A stretch of DNA of 64,000 nt from Corticibacter populi (lineage in GTDB: Bacteria > Pseudomonadota > Gammaproteobacteria > Burkholderiales > Burkholderiaceae_C): the NCBI RefSeq assembly GCF_004217315.1, contig NZ_SGWR01000001.1:806001-870000 (forward strand), written 5' to 3'. The notes beneath the pieces were generated by a model. That model did no database searches and was not told the DNA's origin. It worked only from the letters and a program-made list of their open reading frames with translations. The translations under genes were made by a program, and so were the position numbers. Below are positions 46,750 to 62,517 of the stretch, in pieces; within the stretch, counting starts at the first letter, position 1; each line of letters opens with the position of its first letter.

Positions 46750-48138
46750 ATGCAGAACGCCCAACGCCCAAACTTGGAAAACGGTGCCTATGTCACCGAT
46801 GTCACCTATCCCGCCCAGTTTGTCAGGGAACTCATGCCGTTGTGGCTCGGCAGCACACTGACCTCACTGGGACGCCTCGCACCGGATGTTGATCAAGCGT
46901 TTGATTGGCTTGAGCTGGGCTGCGGCGCGGGGCTGAGCACGCTGGTGGCCGCCGCCAACCATCCCGCGGCCCATTTCACCGGCATCGACCTCAGCCAACG
47001 GGAAATCGAACGGGCCACTGCTCTGGCGACGCGGGCTGGGCTTGCCAACGTCGATTTCATCTGCCAGAGTATCGAGGCCGCAGCCGATGCCGAAAACAGC
47101 ACATCGCCACCGAAGCGAGACTTCATCGTCTGCAACGGGGTCTACTCCTGGGTCGGCGAGCCCGTCCGCAAGGCCGTTGAACGCATCGTCGCGCAGCAAC
47201 TCAGGCCTAGCGGTGTGGCCTACCTGTCGTACATGAGCCAACCAGGCGCCGCCTCATTCAGCGCTGCACAGCGGTTACTGCGTCTGATGGCGCGTGGTCA
47301 CCCAGGCGACAGCGCCGCCCAGGCCCGCAACGGCATGAATCTGTTGCTGAGCCTAGAGCAGGCCGGCGCAGGTTACTTTGTCGAACATCCCGCCGCCGCC
47401 CGTGACATGCAACAAGCCAGCGCCGGCAGCGATGCTGCCTTGGCGCATGAGTATCTGAACGAGCACTGGCAGGCTTTTCATGCTGCCGACATCTTGCAGA
47501 GCTTTACCAGCATTGGCTGCGAATGGGCCGGCAGCGCCATGCCTCTGGACAACATCGATGCCGTTTCACTGCCGGCGCAGGTGCAACCCATCGTCCAGCA
47601 GTTGCGGCAACAAGGTGCGGACGCACTGTTGCTGGAGACTGTTCGGGATATCGCCCGCAACCAGAACTCGCGCATGGACATCTTTCAGAAGGCGCGATCA
47701 TCACTTGCCACGAATCGTCTAGACCTGTCAGAGCATCGTCAGGCCCTGCTGCGGCAAAAAGTCATGCTGGCGCCACCGGCGCGGCTCGGCGAACTGACCA
47801 GCGGCCAACACCTGGTGCTATCGACACGTATCGGTCCGGTTGACATCCCGTTCGCCCAAGTCCAGCCTCTGCTTGAGGCGGTCCAAGACGCACCCAGAAG
47901 TTATGCCGAACTCGCATCGCTGCCGGCATACGCAGGCAACCCGGGCTTCATCAACCAGGTCCTGCAGGTTCTGGCCTGGGCGGGCTGGATTCGCTTTATC
48001 CGCTCTCCGACCTCGACCGATCTGGAAGAGATTGAGCAACGCTGCCAGCGGCTTCAGCAGGTGCTGAAGGATGCCGGTCTCGGTGATTGGCACATCGATG
48101 CCCATGCCGCTACGGCCATGCCTCAGGGCAGCGCCTGA
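46750..48138 (+). CDS. SAM-dependent methyltransferase with regulatory domain
   Basis: Class I methyltransferase, 462 residues. The SAM-binding motif I is FDWLELGCGAGLSTLVAAAN with the following acidic residue in HFTGIDLSQREIERA; the C-terminal part (from about residue 210) matches the methyltransferase regulatory domain, with the HEYLNEHWQAFHAADI and NPGFINQVLQVLAWAGWI segments. The target is unknown; some relatives are associated with polysaccharide or surface modification. It follows the receptor gene by 104 bases without an obvious terminator between them, so read-through is possible. Confidence 0.85.
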   Translation: MQNAQRPNLENGAYVTDVTYPAQFVRELMPLWLGSTLTSLGRLAPDVDQAFDWLELGCGAGLSTLVAAANHPAAHFTGIDLSQREIERATALATRAGLANVDFICQSIEAAADAENSTSPPKRDFIVCNGVYSWVGEPVRKAVERIVAQQLRPSGVAYLSYMSQPGAASFSAAQRLLRLMARGHPGDSAAQARNGMNLLLSLEQAGAGYFVEHPAAARDMQQASAGSDAALAHEYLNEHWQAFHAADILQSFTSIGCEWAGSAMPLDNIDAVSLPAQVQPIVQQLRQQGADALLLETVRDIARNQNSRMDIFQKARSSLATNRLDLSEHRQALLRQKVMLAPPARLGELTSGQHLVLSTRIGPVDIPFAQVQPLLEAVQDAPRSYAELASLPAYAGNPGFINQVLQVLAWAGWIRFIRSPTSTDLEEIEQRCQRLQQVLKDAGLGDWHIDAHAATAMPQGSA

Positions 48139-48189
48139 ACCGACTCGCCTGCCGAAATCAAGCCCCCTTCGCAGACTGGCAAAATAGCG

Positions 48190-48226
48190 GCCTGCGCGCT
48201 GCGCCGATCATCGGCAGCGCGCAGGC
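48190..48226 (+). other. strong hairpin between methyltransferase and metH
   Basis: Thirteen-base perfect arms GCCTGCGCGCTGC (48190-48202) and GCAGCGCGCAGGC (48214-48226), with a short CGAT/ATCG extension inside. No U-run follows and the metH start is only 23 bases downstream, so it may be a terminator remnant or may sit in the metH leader. Confidence 0.5.
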
Positions 48227-48249
48227 TGTCCTAAAAATTTCGCTGCCCA

Positions 48250-50997
<2,748 letters not shown>

Positions 50998-51047
50998 GAT
51001 CGGGGCCGCGCCCGCTCGCGGTCCTTTTTGATTTCATATTCTCATTC

Positions 51048-51081
51048 ATTTCATCGCTTCGTCATATTCGCTTCATACAGT
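51048..51081 (+). promoter_or_regulatory. Pho box and -10 element of phoX
   Basis: ATTTCAT (51048-51054) and TCGTCAT (51059-51065) are direct repeats with the 11-base period of PhoB sites; a third, GCTTCAT, follows at 51070-51076. A -10-like TACAGT begins at 51076, ten bases after the second repeat, which is the normal spacing in Pho promoters where the box replaces the -35. Strongly consistent with phosphate control. Confidence 0.65.
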
Positions 51082-51162
51082 GCGGCGCTGAGCATGCCGG
51101 GACTGGACACGCCAGCCCGCATGGTCCGTCGCAACGAAATGAACCACGAAGGAAGTAACACG

Positions 51163-53352
51163 ATGACTGAGAAAGTCGCGCTTGGCATGCCTGCCATCGA
51201 TCCGGACGAGATCGGCCACAACCGCACCGGGAACCTCTCCCTCAACGACATCGCCGCCGCCCGCATGAGCCGCCGCCGCCTGCTTGGCTGGGGTCTCGCC
51301 AGCGGCGGTGCCGCCCTGCTGGCCGCCTGTGGCGGCGACAGCGATGACGATGCCGTCACGCCCGTCAACCCCGATACGCCAAGCGGCCTCAAGCTCGGCT
51401 TCAATCCGGTTGCCAAGCACCTGAACGACGTGGTGACCGTGCCGGCCGGCTACACCGCCACCGTGTTGTATCGCCTCGGCGATCCGATTGCCAGCGACGT
51501 GGCGGCCTACCGCAACGACGGCTCCGATGACGCTCGCACATATGAGTACCGCGCCGGCGATCATCACGACGGCATGACCTTCTTCGGCATCGATGCTGCC
51601 GGCAAGTGGCACCCGAGCGCCAGCGACCGCGGACTGCTGGTGATGAACCACGAAGCCATCACGCCGATCTTCCTGCACCCCACGGGCCAGACCACCGAGG
51701 GCAGCGGTACCCAGGCGCGCCGCAGCAGCGCCGATGAGGTGCTGCGCGAGTTCTATCTGCATGGCGTCAGCGTGATCGAGGTGAGCAAGAACGCCTCCGG
51801 TCAATGGTCCTACGACCAGGCCTCGTTGTTCAACCGCCGCGTGCACACGCTGACCGAGATGAAGCTGTCCGGCCCGGTTGCCGGCACCGATCATGTCAGG
51901 ACCAAGTACTCGCCCAACGGGGCCTATACCCGGGGCACCGTCAACAATTGCGCCAACGGCACCACGCCATGGGGTACCTACCTGACCTGCGAGGAAAACT
52001 GGGCCGGCTACTTCCGCCTGGTCAACAAGGATGGCCACGGCGCACGCGAACTGGCCAGCTTCGGCCGTTACGGCGTCAACGGCGCCGGCCGTGAACTGTG
52101 GGCCACCGTTGCCGACGAGGACCTGTACAACCGCTGGAATGCCGAGGTGCGTGGCGCCAGCGCCACGCAGGACTACCGCAACGGGCCATTCACCTATGGC
52201 TGGGTGGTCGAGATTGATCCGTTCAACCCGAACAGCACGCCCAAGAAGCGCACCGCGCTGGGCCGTTTCGGCCACGAGGGCGCGGCGCTGGGGCCGGTCG
52301 AGGCCGGCAAGCCGCTGGTCTGGTACATGGGCGACGACTCGCGCAGCGAATACCTGTACAAGTTCGTCTCCGACGCCGTCTGGGATCCGGCCGACATCGG
52401 AAAGGGCACGGCCGCCGGCGACAAGTACATGGACAAGGGCAGGCTCTACGTCGCCAGGTTCAATGAGGACGGCAGCGGCGAGTGGTTGCATCTGACGCTG
52501 GCCAACGCAGCCATCAGCGGCTACGCCGGCTACACCTTCGCCGACGAGGCCGACGTCTACATCAACGCGCGTTTCGCCGCCGACGCCTTGGGCGCCACCA
52601 AGATGGACCGCCCCGAGTGGACCTCCATCAACCCCAATACCGGGGACGTCTACCTGACGCTGACCAACAGCAACGCCAGCCATCGTCCGGTCGATGGCAC
52701 CAATGCCGCCAACCCCCGCTCGTACAACGACCCGAAGGATGGCAAGGACCAGAAGGGCAACCCGAACGGCCACATCGTGCGCTTCGCCGATACCGGCAAG
52801 AATCCCGCCGCCACCAGCTTCCAGTGGGATGTGTACCTGTTCGGCGCGCGTTCGACCGCGCCGGAGAATGTCAACATATCGGCGCTGAGCGATGCCAACG
52901 ACTTCTCCAGCCCCGATGGCCTGTGGTTCAGCGAAGCCAATCCCGGCCTGCTGTGGCTGGAAACCGACGACGGCGCCTATACCGACGTGACCAACTGCAT
53001 GCTGCTGGCCGCGCTGCCCGGCGAGGTCGGCGATGGCAGTGCCGCAACCATCACCAACAGCGATGGCGAAAAGTCGGCCCAGCAGGCCACCTTCGTCGGC
53101 AAGCAGCCCGGCGACGAAGGCCTGCGCCGCTTCCTGGTCGGCCCGCTCGGCTGCGAGCTCACCGGTATTGCCGAATCCGGCGACGGCCGTGCGCTGTTCG
53201 TCAACATCCAGCATCCGGGCGAGGACACCGCCGACGCCGACATCGGTGATCCAAGCCAATTCCAAAGCCACTGGCCGGACGGCGGCAACAGTCGGCCGCG
53301 CTCGGCCACGCTGGTGATCACCCGCGACGACGGCGGTCCGGTCGGCCTCTGA
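51163..53352 (+). CDS. phoX: PhoX-family alkaline phosphatase, Tat-exported
   Basis: Calcium- and iron-dependent phosphomonoesterase of the DUF839/PhoX family, 729 residues, acting in the periplasm or on the cell surface to release phosphate. A twin-arginine signal, MSRRRLLGWGLASGGAALLA, begins at residue 35 and ends in Cys56 (LAAC), so it may also be lipidated. Family segments include GDHHDGMTFFGID, GLLVMNHEAITPIFLH, GTYLTCEENWAGYFR and FSSPDGLWFSEANPGLLWLE. The ATG at 51163 has a GAAGGAAG site. It is a single-gene unit with a Pho box ahead and a hairpin behind. Confidence 0.9.
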   Translation: MTEKVALGMPAIDPDEIGHNRTGNLSLNDIAAARMSRRRLLGWGLASGGAALLAACGGDSDDDAVTPVNPDTPSGLKLGFNPVAKHLNDVVTVPAGYTATVLYRLGDPIASDVAAYRNDGSDDARTYEYRAGDHHDGMTFFGIDAAGKWHPSASDRGLLVMNHEAITPIFLHPTGQTTEGSGTQARRSSADEVLREFYLHGVSVIEVSKNASGQWSYDQASLFNRRVHTLTEMKLSGPVAGTDHVRTKYSPNGAYTRGTVNNCANGTTPWGTYLTCEENWAGYFRLVNKDGHGARELASFGRYGVNGAGRELWATVADEDLYNRWNAEVRGASATQDYRNGPFTYGWVVEIDPFNPNSTPKKRTALGRFGHEGAALGPVEAGKPLVWYMGDDSRSEYLYKFVSDAVWDPADIGKGTAAGDKYMDKGRLYVARFNEDGSGEWLHLTLANAAISGYAGYTFADEADVYINARFAADALGATKMDRPEWTSINPNTGDVYLTLTNSNASHRPVDGTNAANPRSYNDPKDGKDQKGNPNGHIVRFADTGKNPAATSFQWDVYLFGARSTAPENVNISALSDANDFSSPDGLWFSEANPGLLWLETDDGAYTDVTNCMLLAALPGEVGDGSAATITNSDGEKSAQQATFVGKQPGDEGLRRFLVGPLGCELTGIAESGDGRALFVNIQHPGEDTADADIGDPSQFQSHWPDGGNSRPRSATLVITRDDGGPVGL

Positions 53353-53403
53353 CCGGCTCGCGCCCGGCGCTCCGCCAACCATGCGCGGAGCTGAGAAAAC
53401 AGT

Positions 53404-53433
53404 GGCCGCATGCGAAGGCATGCGGCCGCTTTC
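53404..53433 (+). terminator. terminator-like hairpin after phoX
   Basis: Perfect 10-base stem GGCCGCATGC/GCATGCGGCC with loop GAAG, followed by GCTTTC. The U-run is weak, but position and stem support termination of phoX. Confidence 0.65.
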
Positions 53434-53514
53434 ACATCAACAACGGACTGGCCTGTGCACAATGCCGCATCTCCGCCAGAAGGCCGGCACGTCCACGAGT
53501 TCTGCGATGAACCG

Positions 53515-53547
53515 AAAAAAAGCCGCGGCATCTGCATGCTGCGGCTT
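53515..53547 (-). terminator. rho-independent terminator of the atp operon
   Basis: On the minus strand a 12-base stem AAGCCGCAGCAT/ATGCCGCGGCTT (one G-U pair) with loop GCAG is followed by an unbroken run of T (the A-run at 53515-53521 on the plus strand). It lies 43 bases beyond atpC. Confidence 0.93.
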
Positions 53548-53589
53548 CTGGAATGGCGTTGCGGGTCGCGACCCGCGAGCGCCCTTGTG

Positions 53590-54006
53590 TCAGTGCTTGC
53601 GGCGATACTTGCGCAGCGCGGCAATCTGGGCAGCCAGCACGGCCAGCTCGGACTGGGCGGCAGCCAGATCGATCGAATCCTTGGCGTTGCGCAGCGCGTC
53701 CTCGGCGGCCTGCTTGGCCTTCTGCGCCTTTTCCTCATCCAGGTCGGAGCCTCGCACGGCAGTGTCCGACAGCACGGTCACGCAATCGGGCTGCACTTCC
53801 AGGATGCCACCGGCCACGAACACGAACTCCTCCGTGCCATCAGGCAGCTCGATGCGCACGGAACCCGGCTTGATGCGGGTGATCAGCGGGACATGGCGGG
53901 GCAGAATGCCCAGCTCGCCCGACTCGCCCGGCAGCGCCACGAACTTGGCCTCGCCAGAGAAAATCGATTCCTCGGCGCTGACCACATCGACGTGAATGGT
54001 GCTCAT
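53590..54006 (-). CDS. atpC: ATP synthase F1 epsilon subunit
   Basis: Central-stalk subunit that couples rotation and can inhibit ATP hydrolysis, 138 residues. It has the N-terminal beta-sandwich ([20 protein letters not shown], then [19 protein letters not shown]) and the C-terminal helical hairpin ([20 protein letters not shown]). It is the last gene of the operon, 70 bases after atpD, followed by a strong terminator. Confidence 0.97.
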   Translation of the reverse strand: MSTIHVDVVSAEESIFSGEAKFVALPGESGELGILPRHVPLITRIKPGSVRIELPDGTEEFVFVAGGILEVQPDCVTVLSDTAVRGSDLDEEKAQKAKQAAEDALRNAKDSIDLAAAQSELAVLAAQIAALRKYRRKH

Positions 54007-54076
54007 TGGCTTTCCTTCTCAATGGGGTGAATGGCAAGGCCGGGCGCCGCGGCGCATCCGGCCTGCCAACGGGGCA

Positions 54077-55495
<1,419 letters not shown>

Positions 55496-55508
55496 TCAAT
55501 CTATATGT

Positions 55509-56375
55509 TTAAACGGCGGCCGCACCGGCGACGATCTCGGAGAGCTCCGTGGTGATCGCTGCCTGACGTGTCTTGTTGTAGACGAGCTTGAGTTCGTTGA
55601 TCACGTTGCCGGCATTGTCCGTGGCCGCCTTCATGGCCACCATGCGGGCCGACTGCTCGGAAGCCATGTTGTCGGCAACAGCCTGGTAGATCAGCGATTC
55701 GACGTAACGCACCAGCAATTCATCGATGACGGATTGGGCATCCGGCTCATAGATGTAGTCCCAGTCGTTCTTCTTGCCCGTGGTCTCCAGGTGCTGCGGC
55801 TGCAGCGGCAGCAACTGCTCGACCACCGCTTCCTGGCGCATGGTGTTGATGAAGCGGGTGTAGCTCAGGTACACCGCGCTGATCTCACCGGCCACATACG
55901 CATCGAGCAACACCTTGACCGGACCGATCAGGGCCTCCAGGCGCGGGGCATCGCCCAGGCCGGTGGCATTGGCCACCACGGTGGCGCCGATGCGGTTGAG
56001 AAAGCCCAGGCCCTTGTTGCCAATGGCCACGGCGCGCACCGCGTCACCCTTGCCCTGCAACTCGGTGATCTTGTTGGTGACGGCACGCAGCACGTTGGTG
56101 TTGAGGCCGCCGCACAGTCCCTTGTCGGTTGTCACCACAATCACGCCAGCGGCCTTGGCATCGTTCTCCACCATGAAGGGGTGGCGATACTCGGGGTTGG
56201 CTTCCGCCAAGTGGGCGGCGATGTTGCGGATCTTGTCGCTGTAGGGACGTGCAGCCTGCATGCGCTCCTGCGCCTTGCGCATCTTGGACGCGGCCACCAT
56301 TTCCATGGCTTTGGTGATCTTCTTGGTGTTTTCCACCGATTTGATCTTGCCGCGTATTTCCTTTCCTGCTGCCAT
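55509..56375 (-). CDS. atpG: ATP synthase F1 gamma subunit
   Basis: Rotating central shaft of F1, 288 residues. The N-terminal coiled helix is typical ([33 protein letters not shown]), the middle Rossmann-like fold has [20 protein letters not shown], and the C-terminal helix ends [20 protein letters not shown] and [20 protein letters not shown]. It lies between atpA and atpD in the standard order. Confidence 0.97.
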   Translation of the reverse strand: MAAGKEIRGKIKSVENTKKITKAMEMVAASKMRKAQERMQAARPYSDKIRNIAAHLAEANPEYRHPFMVENDAKAAGVIVVTTDKGLCGGLNTNVLRAVTNKITELQGKGDAVRAVAIGNKGLGFLNRIGATVVANATGLGDAPRLEALIGPVKVLLDAYVAGEISAVYLSYTRFINTMRQEAVVEQLLPLQPQHLETTGKKNDWDYIYEPDAQSVIDELLVRYVESLIYQAVADNMASEQSARMVAMKAATDNAGNVINELKLVYNKTRQAAITTELSEIVAGAAAV

Positions 56376-56408
56376 AGAAAACTCCTGTTAGTGACGCACT
56401 GCCCGCAA

Positions 56409-57962
<1,554 letters not shown>

Positions 57963-58005
57963 GACTCGTTCCTTGTTGCTGTTAGGGACCTGTGCCAACG
58001 CCTTG

Positions 58006-58539
58006 TCAGGCAGTTAGCGCAGTTTTCATTTGTTCCAAACGGGCTTTGACGGAGGTGTCGAGCTCCTCATCACCCACGACGACCCGGACTCCACCGATCA
58101 GCGACTCGTCCAGTTGCACGGACAGGTTCAGCTTGCGGCCAAAGCGCTTCTCGAGTGTTTGACGCAATCCGTCGAGTTCGGCGTCCGAAATGGGGTACGC
58201 GCTGTACACCACGGCATCGGCAGCACCTTCCCGGCCATTGACAAGGTCATGGAACTGGGCTGCTACCTGCGGCAAGGCAGGCAGGCGCCCATTATCGATG
58301 ACGATGGACAGGAGGTTGCGCACGGTTGCCGGCAAGTCCGCCTTCACAGCCCCTGCAAACAGGTCCAGCAACTGCTGACGGCTGACATTGGGACTATTGG
58401 CAATACGCTCCACATCGGGGTCCGCCGCGATCAATGCAAAAGCATCGAGCCACTGCTGCGCAGCAGCCGCATCGGCACCCGAAGTCGCCTTGAACAATGC
58501 CTCGGCATAAGGACGGGCGATTGTGGCCAGTTCTGCCAT
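58006..58539 (-). CDS. atpH: ATP synthase F1 delta subunit
   Basis: Peripheral-stalk subunit that fixes F1 to the b subunits, 177 residues. It has the family N-terminus [13 protein letters not shown] and the C-terminal signature [20 protein letters not shown] with [12 protein letters not shown]. It is separated from atpF by 14 bases and lies in the usual order. Confidence 0.96.
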   Translation of the reverse strand: MAELATIARPYAEALFKATSGADAAAAQQWLDAFALIAADPDVERIANSPNVSRQQLLDLFAGAVKADLPATVRNLLSIVIDNGRLPALPQVAAQFHDLVNGREGAADAVVYSAYPISDAELDGLRQTLEKRFGRKLNLSVQLDESLIGGVRVVVGDEELDTSVKARLEQMKTALTA

Positions 58540-58553
58540 AAGTAAGCCCCCTC

Positions 58554-59024
58554 TTACAGTTCGGTTTTCAGACGATTGAGCAAATCGGCATGCACTTGGG
58601 CATTGACTTCGCGGCGCAGGATCTGTTCGGCACCACTGACGGCCAATACGGCCACCTGGTCACGCAGTGCCTCGCGGGCCTGCACCAGTTGCTGCTGGGC
58701 GTCGGCGTGCGCAGTGGCGACGATCTTGTCGGCTTCCACGTTGGCACGGCTCTTTGCTTCGTCGATGATGGCCTGGGCACGGCGCTCGGCATCGGCCAGC
58801 AGCGACGCGGTCTCGTTGCGAGATGCGGTCAGTTGCTGCTCGACGCGCTGATTCGCAGCGGCCAGCTCGGTCTTGGCCTTGTCGGCAGCGGCAAGACCAT
58901 CGGCGATTTTCTGCGCCCTTTCATCCAGAGCCTTGGCGATCGGCGGCCACACGAATTTCATCGTGAACCACACCAGGATCAGAAAGACAATGGCCTGAAA
59001 GAACAGTGTTGAGTTGATATTCAC
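58554..59024 (-). CDS. atpF: ATP synthase Fo subunit b
   Basis: Stator subunit of the peripheral stalk, 156 residues, with one N-terminal membrane helix ([20 protein letters not shown]) and a long charged, Ala-rich helix that dimerises. The start codon is GTG at 59024, with AAAGGTG seven bases upstream as the ribosome binding site. A GTG start may keep its synthesis at two copies per complex relative to subunit c, but that is inference. Confidence 0.96.
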   Translation of the reverse strand: MNINSTLFFQAIVFLILVWFTMKFVWPPIAKALDERAQKIADGLAAADKAKTELAAANQRVEQQLTASRNETASLLADAERRAQAIIDEAKSRANVEADKIVATAHADAQQQLVQAREALRDQVAVLAVSGAEQILRREVNAQVHADLLNRLKTEL

Positions 59025-59057
59025 GGCAACACCTTTCTTGCGTGGCGTTGAACGGAA

Positions 59058-59324
<267 letters not shown>

Positions 59325-59429
59325 TTATCCTTCAGTTAGTGGAGGTTGAAAAGAAAAGGGAAAGGGAAAAACGAAACCAGTGCCGCTGGCGGCCGGCCTG
59401 CCAGCCGCCAGCAAAAGGAAGAGCAGTGA

Positions 59430-60308
59430 TCAGTGCGCGCTGTGCGCCTGACCCAGATAGATCAACGCCAGCATCATGAAGATGAATGCCTGCAGCGTGA
59501 TCACCAGAATGTGGAAGATGGCCCAGATGGTACCGGCAACGACATGACCGACACCCAAAAGCGCGCCGCCAAACGAGAGTGCCGCATAGCCACCCATCAG
59601 CGCAATCAGCATGAACACCAGTTCACCAGCATACATGTTGCCGAAGAGCCGCATGCCGTGCGAAACCGTCTTGGAGACATATTCGATGATCTGCATCACC
59701 AGGTTCACAATGCCCAGGATGAAGGCAAAGATCGGATTCTTGCTGGTGCCGAACGGCGCCGTCACCAGTTCATGCGCCCAGCCGCCCACACCCTTGATCT
59801 TGACCGAGTAGTACAGGCACAGCAGCAGCACCGCGAACGAAAGGCCAAAGGTGGTGGAGAGGTCCGCCGTCGGCACGACACGCAGATAGGCATGATGCGG
59901 ATCGCCACCAGCCGCCTCGTGCGCCTTGCCCCACAGATGTGGCAACAGATCGACTGGAATCAGGTCCATCGCGTTCATCACGAAGATCCAGAGAAACACC
60001 GTCAATGCCAGTGGAGCAATGAACTTGCGACTCTCGGCACTGTGGATGTTGGCCTTGGCCTGACCGTCGACCATCTCGACCAACAGCTCGACTGCGGCCT
60101 GGAAGCGCCCCGGCACACCGGGCGTGGCCTTGCGGGCCGCGCGCCACAGCACGAACAGCACCAGCGCGCCGAGAATCAGGCCGATGACGATCGAATCGAT
60201 GTTGACGACGGAAAAGTCGACGATGAATCCCTGCTTGACATTGGTCCAGTTCTGCAAGTGGTGGACGATGTACTCGCTGGGGGTTGGTCCTTCTGCTCCT
60301 GCTGCCAT
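59430..60308 (-). CDS. atpB: ATP synthase Fo subunit a
   Basis: Stator membrane subunit with the half-channels for protons, 292 residues. It has the essential Arg in the helix HGMRLFGNMYAGELVFMLIA and the C-terminal helix region WAIFHILVITLQAFIFMMLALIYL. It carries a polar insertion with HEAAGGDPHHAYLRVVPTAD typical of betaproteobacterial subunit a. Begins three bases after the atpI-like gene. Confidence 0.96.
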   Translation of the reverse strand: MAAGAEGPTPSEYIVHHLQNWTNVKQGFIVDFSVVNIDSIVIGLILGALVLFVLWRAARKATPGVPGRFQAAVELLVEMVDGQAKANIHSAESRKFIAPLALTVFLWIFVMNAMDLIPVDLLPHLWGKAHEAAGGDPHHAYLRVVPTADLSTTFGLSFAVLLLCLYYSVKIKGVGGWAHELVTAPFGTSKNPIFAFILGIVNLVMQIIEYVSKTVSHGMRLFGNMYAGELVFMLIALMGGYAALSFGGALLGVGHVVAGTIWAIFHILVITLQAFIFMMLALIYLGQAHSAH

Positions 60309-60311
60309 AAG

Positions 60312-60800
60312 TCAACTCTTCTTCAAATCAGCCTGCACACTTCCGGAACGCGCCAGCCAGAGCGGCGCAATCCAGTACATATTGATTGTGACGATCACCC
60401 CAGCCAGCAACGCCAGCCAGACAACCTCACCCAAGACCACCGGCGCCAGCAACAACAGCATGACGCTCAGCATCAGTTTCACGAACTCCCAGACCACCAG
60501 CGCGGCAAGCGAATGCCCGCGCACGATGGCCATTGCAAACGGGAACGCTGGCAAGACAATGGCCAGCACACCATACGCAACGGACAGCGGCGCCGCGGAA
60601 CTTTCCGCCAGCGACCAAGTCAGCATTACAGCCAGCCAGCCTGCCATGCACTGCCAGAGCAGCACCCGCGACGGAGAGACAGCCCGATGCCGCGACCGCC
60701 ATGCTGCTGCCTGCCGCGCATCCAGCGGAGCCGGATGCGCTTCGTCGTCCTGCTCCTCATCACCAAGCCAAGGATCCCGGTCATTGTCACTGGTCACCAT
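60312..60800 (-). CDS. atpI: AtpI-like protein (ATP synthase subunit I)
   Basis: Small membrane protein, 162 residues, first in the operon, thought to help assemble the c ring or import magnesium; not part of the finished enzyme. After an acidic N-terminus (NDRDPWLGDEEQDDEAHP) come four hydrophobic segments, including AYGVLAIVLPAFPFAMAIVR and FVKLMLSVMLLLLAPVVLGE, the usual AtpI layout. The ATG at 60800 has a GGAAG site close by. Confidence 0.88.
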   Translation of the reverse strand: MVTSDNDRDPWLGDEEQDDEAHPAPLDARQAAAWRSRHRAVSPSRVLLWQCMAGWLAVMLTWSLAESSAAPLSVAYGVLAIVLPAFPFAMAIVRGHSLAALVVWEFVKLMLSVMLLLLAPVVLGEVVWLALLAGVIVTINMYWIAPLWLARSGSVQADLKKS

Positions 60801-60840
60801 GGCTTCCGAAAGCGTTCAAGCAAAGTTTACAAACCTCGGC

Positions 60841-60846
60841 ATTATA
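60841..60846 (-). promoter_or_regulatory. -10 element of the atp operon promoter
   Basis: Perfect TATAAT on the minus strand, 40 bases ahead of atpI, putting transcription start near 60834. The -35 is poor: TTGCTG is present but at 19 bases. Remaining bases up to 61061 show no gene. Confidence 0.55.
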
Positions 60847-61061
60847 GGGGGGTTTTCCCGGCCTCCAGCAACAATGGCGTGCGATCTCGGCGGACTTTCC
60901 GCCCAACGCTTTGGCCCGCCCTGCCCGGCCACGGGGATCGGCCACCAGCGGTCGTGCGCCGCAACCGCGCGGGGCATCGCGGGGCATAATCGATGCATCT
61001 GATCATCAATGGCTGCAGGATGCTTCCTCGGAAGGGGGCCTTGCAGCACGGAGACTTCCGC

Positions 61062-61370
61062 ATGTCGAACATCCCCTCTGCGCCCAACACGCCACCTGAG
61101 CCCGCCTCGCGCCAGGACACGCTGATCGAATACCCCAGTGCCTTTCCCATCAAGGCCATGGGACTCAAGCATGACGACCTCGTGCCCGTCGTCACCGGCA
61201 TTGCCCGCAAGCACGACCCGTTCTTCGACGACGCCACCATCGAGCTGCGTGAAAGCCAGACCGGCAAGTACCTGGGCGTGACCATTACCATCACCGCCAC
61301 CAGCCGCGAGCAGCTCGATGCCATCTACCGCGAGCTCTCCAGCCACGAACTGATTCAGGTCGTGCTCTGA
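61062..61370 (+). CDS. DUF493 (YbeD-like) protein
   Basis: Small cytosolic protein of 102 residues with an ACT-like ferredoxin fold in solved relatives. The family segments IEYPSAFPIKAMGLKHDDLV and YLGVTITITATSREQLDAIY with RELSSHELIQVVL at the end are all present. DUF493 genes commonly precede lipB in proteobacteria, as here, but no biochemical role is settled. GGAG lies about eleven bases ahead of the ATG at 61062. Confidence 0.92.
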   Translation: MSNIPSAPNTPPEPASRQDTLIEYPSAFPIKAMGLKHDDLVPVVTGIARKHDPFFDDATIELRESQTGKYLGVTITITATSREQLDAIYRELSSHELIQVVL

Positions 61371-61394
61371 CCCACATTGCCGGAGTGATCCACC

Positions 61395-62444
61395 ATGCAT
61401 GGTGAATACAAGGTTCGTGGCGGCAAGCTGGTCGTCGTCGATCTGGACGTCATGGATGGCCGCCTGCGGAACGTGCAGGTGGCCGGTGACTTTTTCCTGG
61501 AGCCACCCGAGGCGCTGGAGGACATCCGCGCCGCACTCGAAGGCCAGCCCGCCGGCGCGAGCGTGGCCGAACTGGTGAGCAGCATCGAGACCGGGCTGCG
61601 ACCGGACGCCGCGTTGATCGGCTTCAGCGCCGAGGCAGTGGCAATCGCCACACGCCGCGCCCAGGGGCTGGAGCGGGGCTGGCGCGACCTGGACTGGCAG
61701 ATCATCGAGGCCCCGCCACTCTCCCCGGCCATGCATCTGGCGCTCGACCAGGTGCTCGGCACCGAGGTGGCGGCCGGCCGGCGCGCGCCGACACTGCGTT
61801 TTTGGGAATGGCAGTCGCCGGCCATCATCCTCGGCACCTTCCAGTCGCTGATGAACGAGGTGGACCTGCCCGCAGCCGAGCGGCTGGGCGTCGAGGTGGT
61901 GCGCCGCATCACCGGTGGTGGCGCCATGTTCGTCGAACCCGGTTCGGCCGTGACCTATTCGCTCTATGCGCCCGGAGAACTGGTCAAAGGCATGAGCTTC
62001 GCCGAATCCTACGCGTTTCTCGATCAGTGGGTATTGCAAGCGCTGCAGTCGCTGGGCATCGATGCCAGCTACAAGCCGCTCAACGACATCACCAGCCCCA
62101 AGGGCAAGATCGGCGGTGCCGCCCAGAAACGCTTTGCCGGTGGTGCGGTGCTGCATCACGTCACCATGTCCTATGACATGGACGCCGAGAAAATGGTCCA
62201 GGTACTGCGCATCGGCCGTGAAAAGCTCAGCGACAAAGGCACGGCCAGTGCCGTCAAGCGGGTTGACCCGCTGCGCAGCCAGACCGGCCTGCCGCGCGCC
62301 GAGGTGATCGCCCGCATGAAGCAGACGTTCATCGCACTCCATGGCGGCAGTGCCGGCAACATCACTGCCGAGGAATTCGCGGCTGCCGAGCAGCTGGTGT
62401 CCGAGAAGTTCAAGACCGAGGCCTGGCTTCGCCACGTGCCCTGA
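61395..62444 (+). CDS. lipoate-protein ligase with permuted accessory domain
   Basis: Likely attaches scavenged lipoate or octanoate to carrier proteins by way of a lipoyl-adenylate. Residues about 100-349 form the LplA catalytic fold: [40 protein letters not shown] and the catalytic-Lys region [19 protein letters not shown]. Residues 1-95 ([20 protein letters not shown], then [19 protein letters not shown]) match the accessory domain that is C-terminal in E. coli LplA or a separate LplB in Thermoplasma, so the order is swapped. It is 25 bases after DUF493 and 73 before lipB. Confidence 0.87.
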   Translation: MHGEYKVRGGKLVVVDLDVMDGRLRNVQVAGDFFLEPPEALEDIRAALEGQPAGASVAELVSSIETGLRPDAALIGFSAEAVAIATRRAQGLERGWRDLDWQIIEAPPLSPAMHLALDQVLGTEVAAGRRAPTLRFWEWQSPAIILGTFQSLMNEVDLPAAERLGVEVVRRITGGGAMFVEPGSAVTYSLYAPGELVKGMSFAESYAFLDQWVLQALQSLGIDASYKPLNDITSPKGKIGGAAQKRFAGGAVLHHVTMSYDMDAEKMVQVLRIGREKLSDKGTASAVKRVDPLRSQTGLPRAEVIARMKQTFIALHGGSAGNITAEEFAAAEQLVSEKFKTEAWLRHVP

Positions 62445-62517
62445 TCCTGACAGCCCGCGCCAGTTGCACGGCTTTGGTGCACTGCAACCGTCACTGGAGC
62501 CCTTCCCCAACCCATCC

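Noticed and set aside
48139-48249. SAM or cobalamin riboswitch upstream of metH
   Set aside because: The 111-base gap has one hairpin and lacks conserved riboswitch core sequences.
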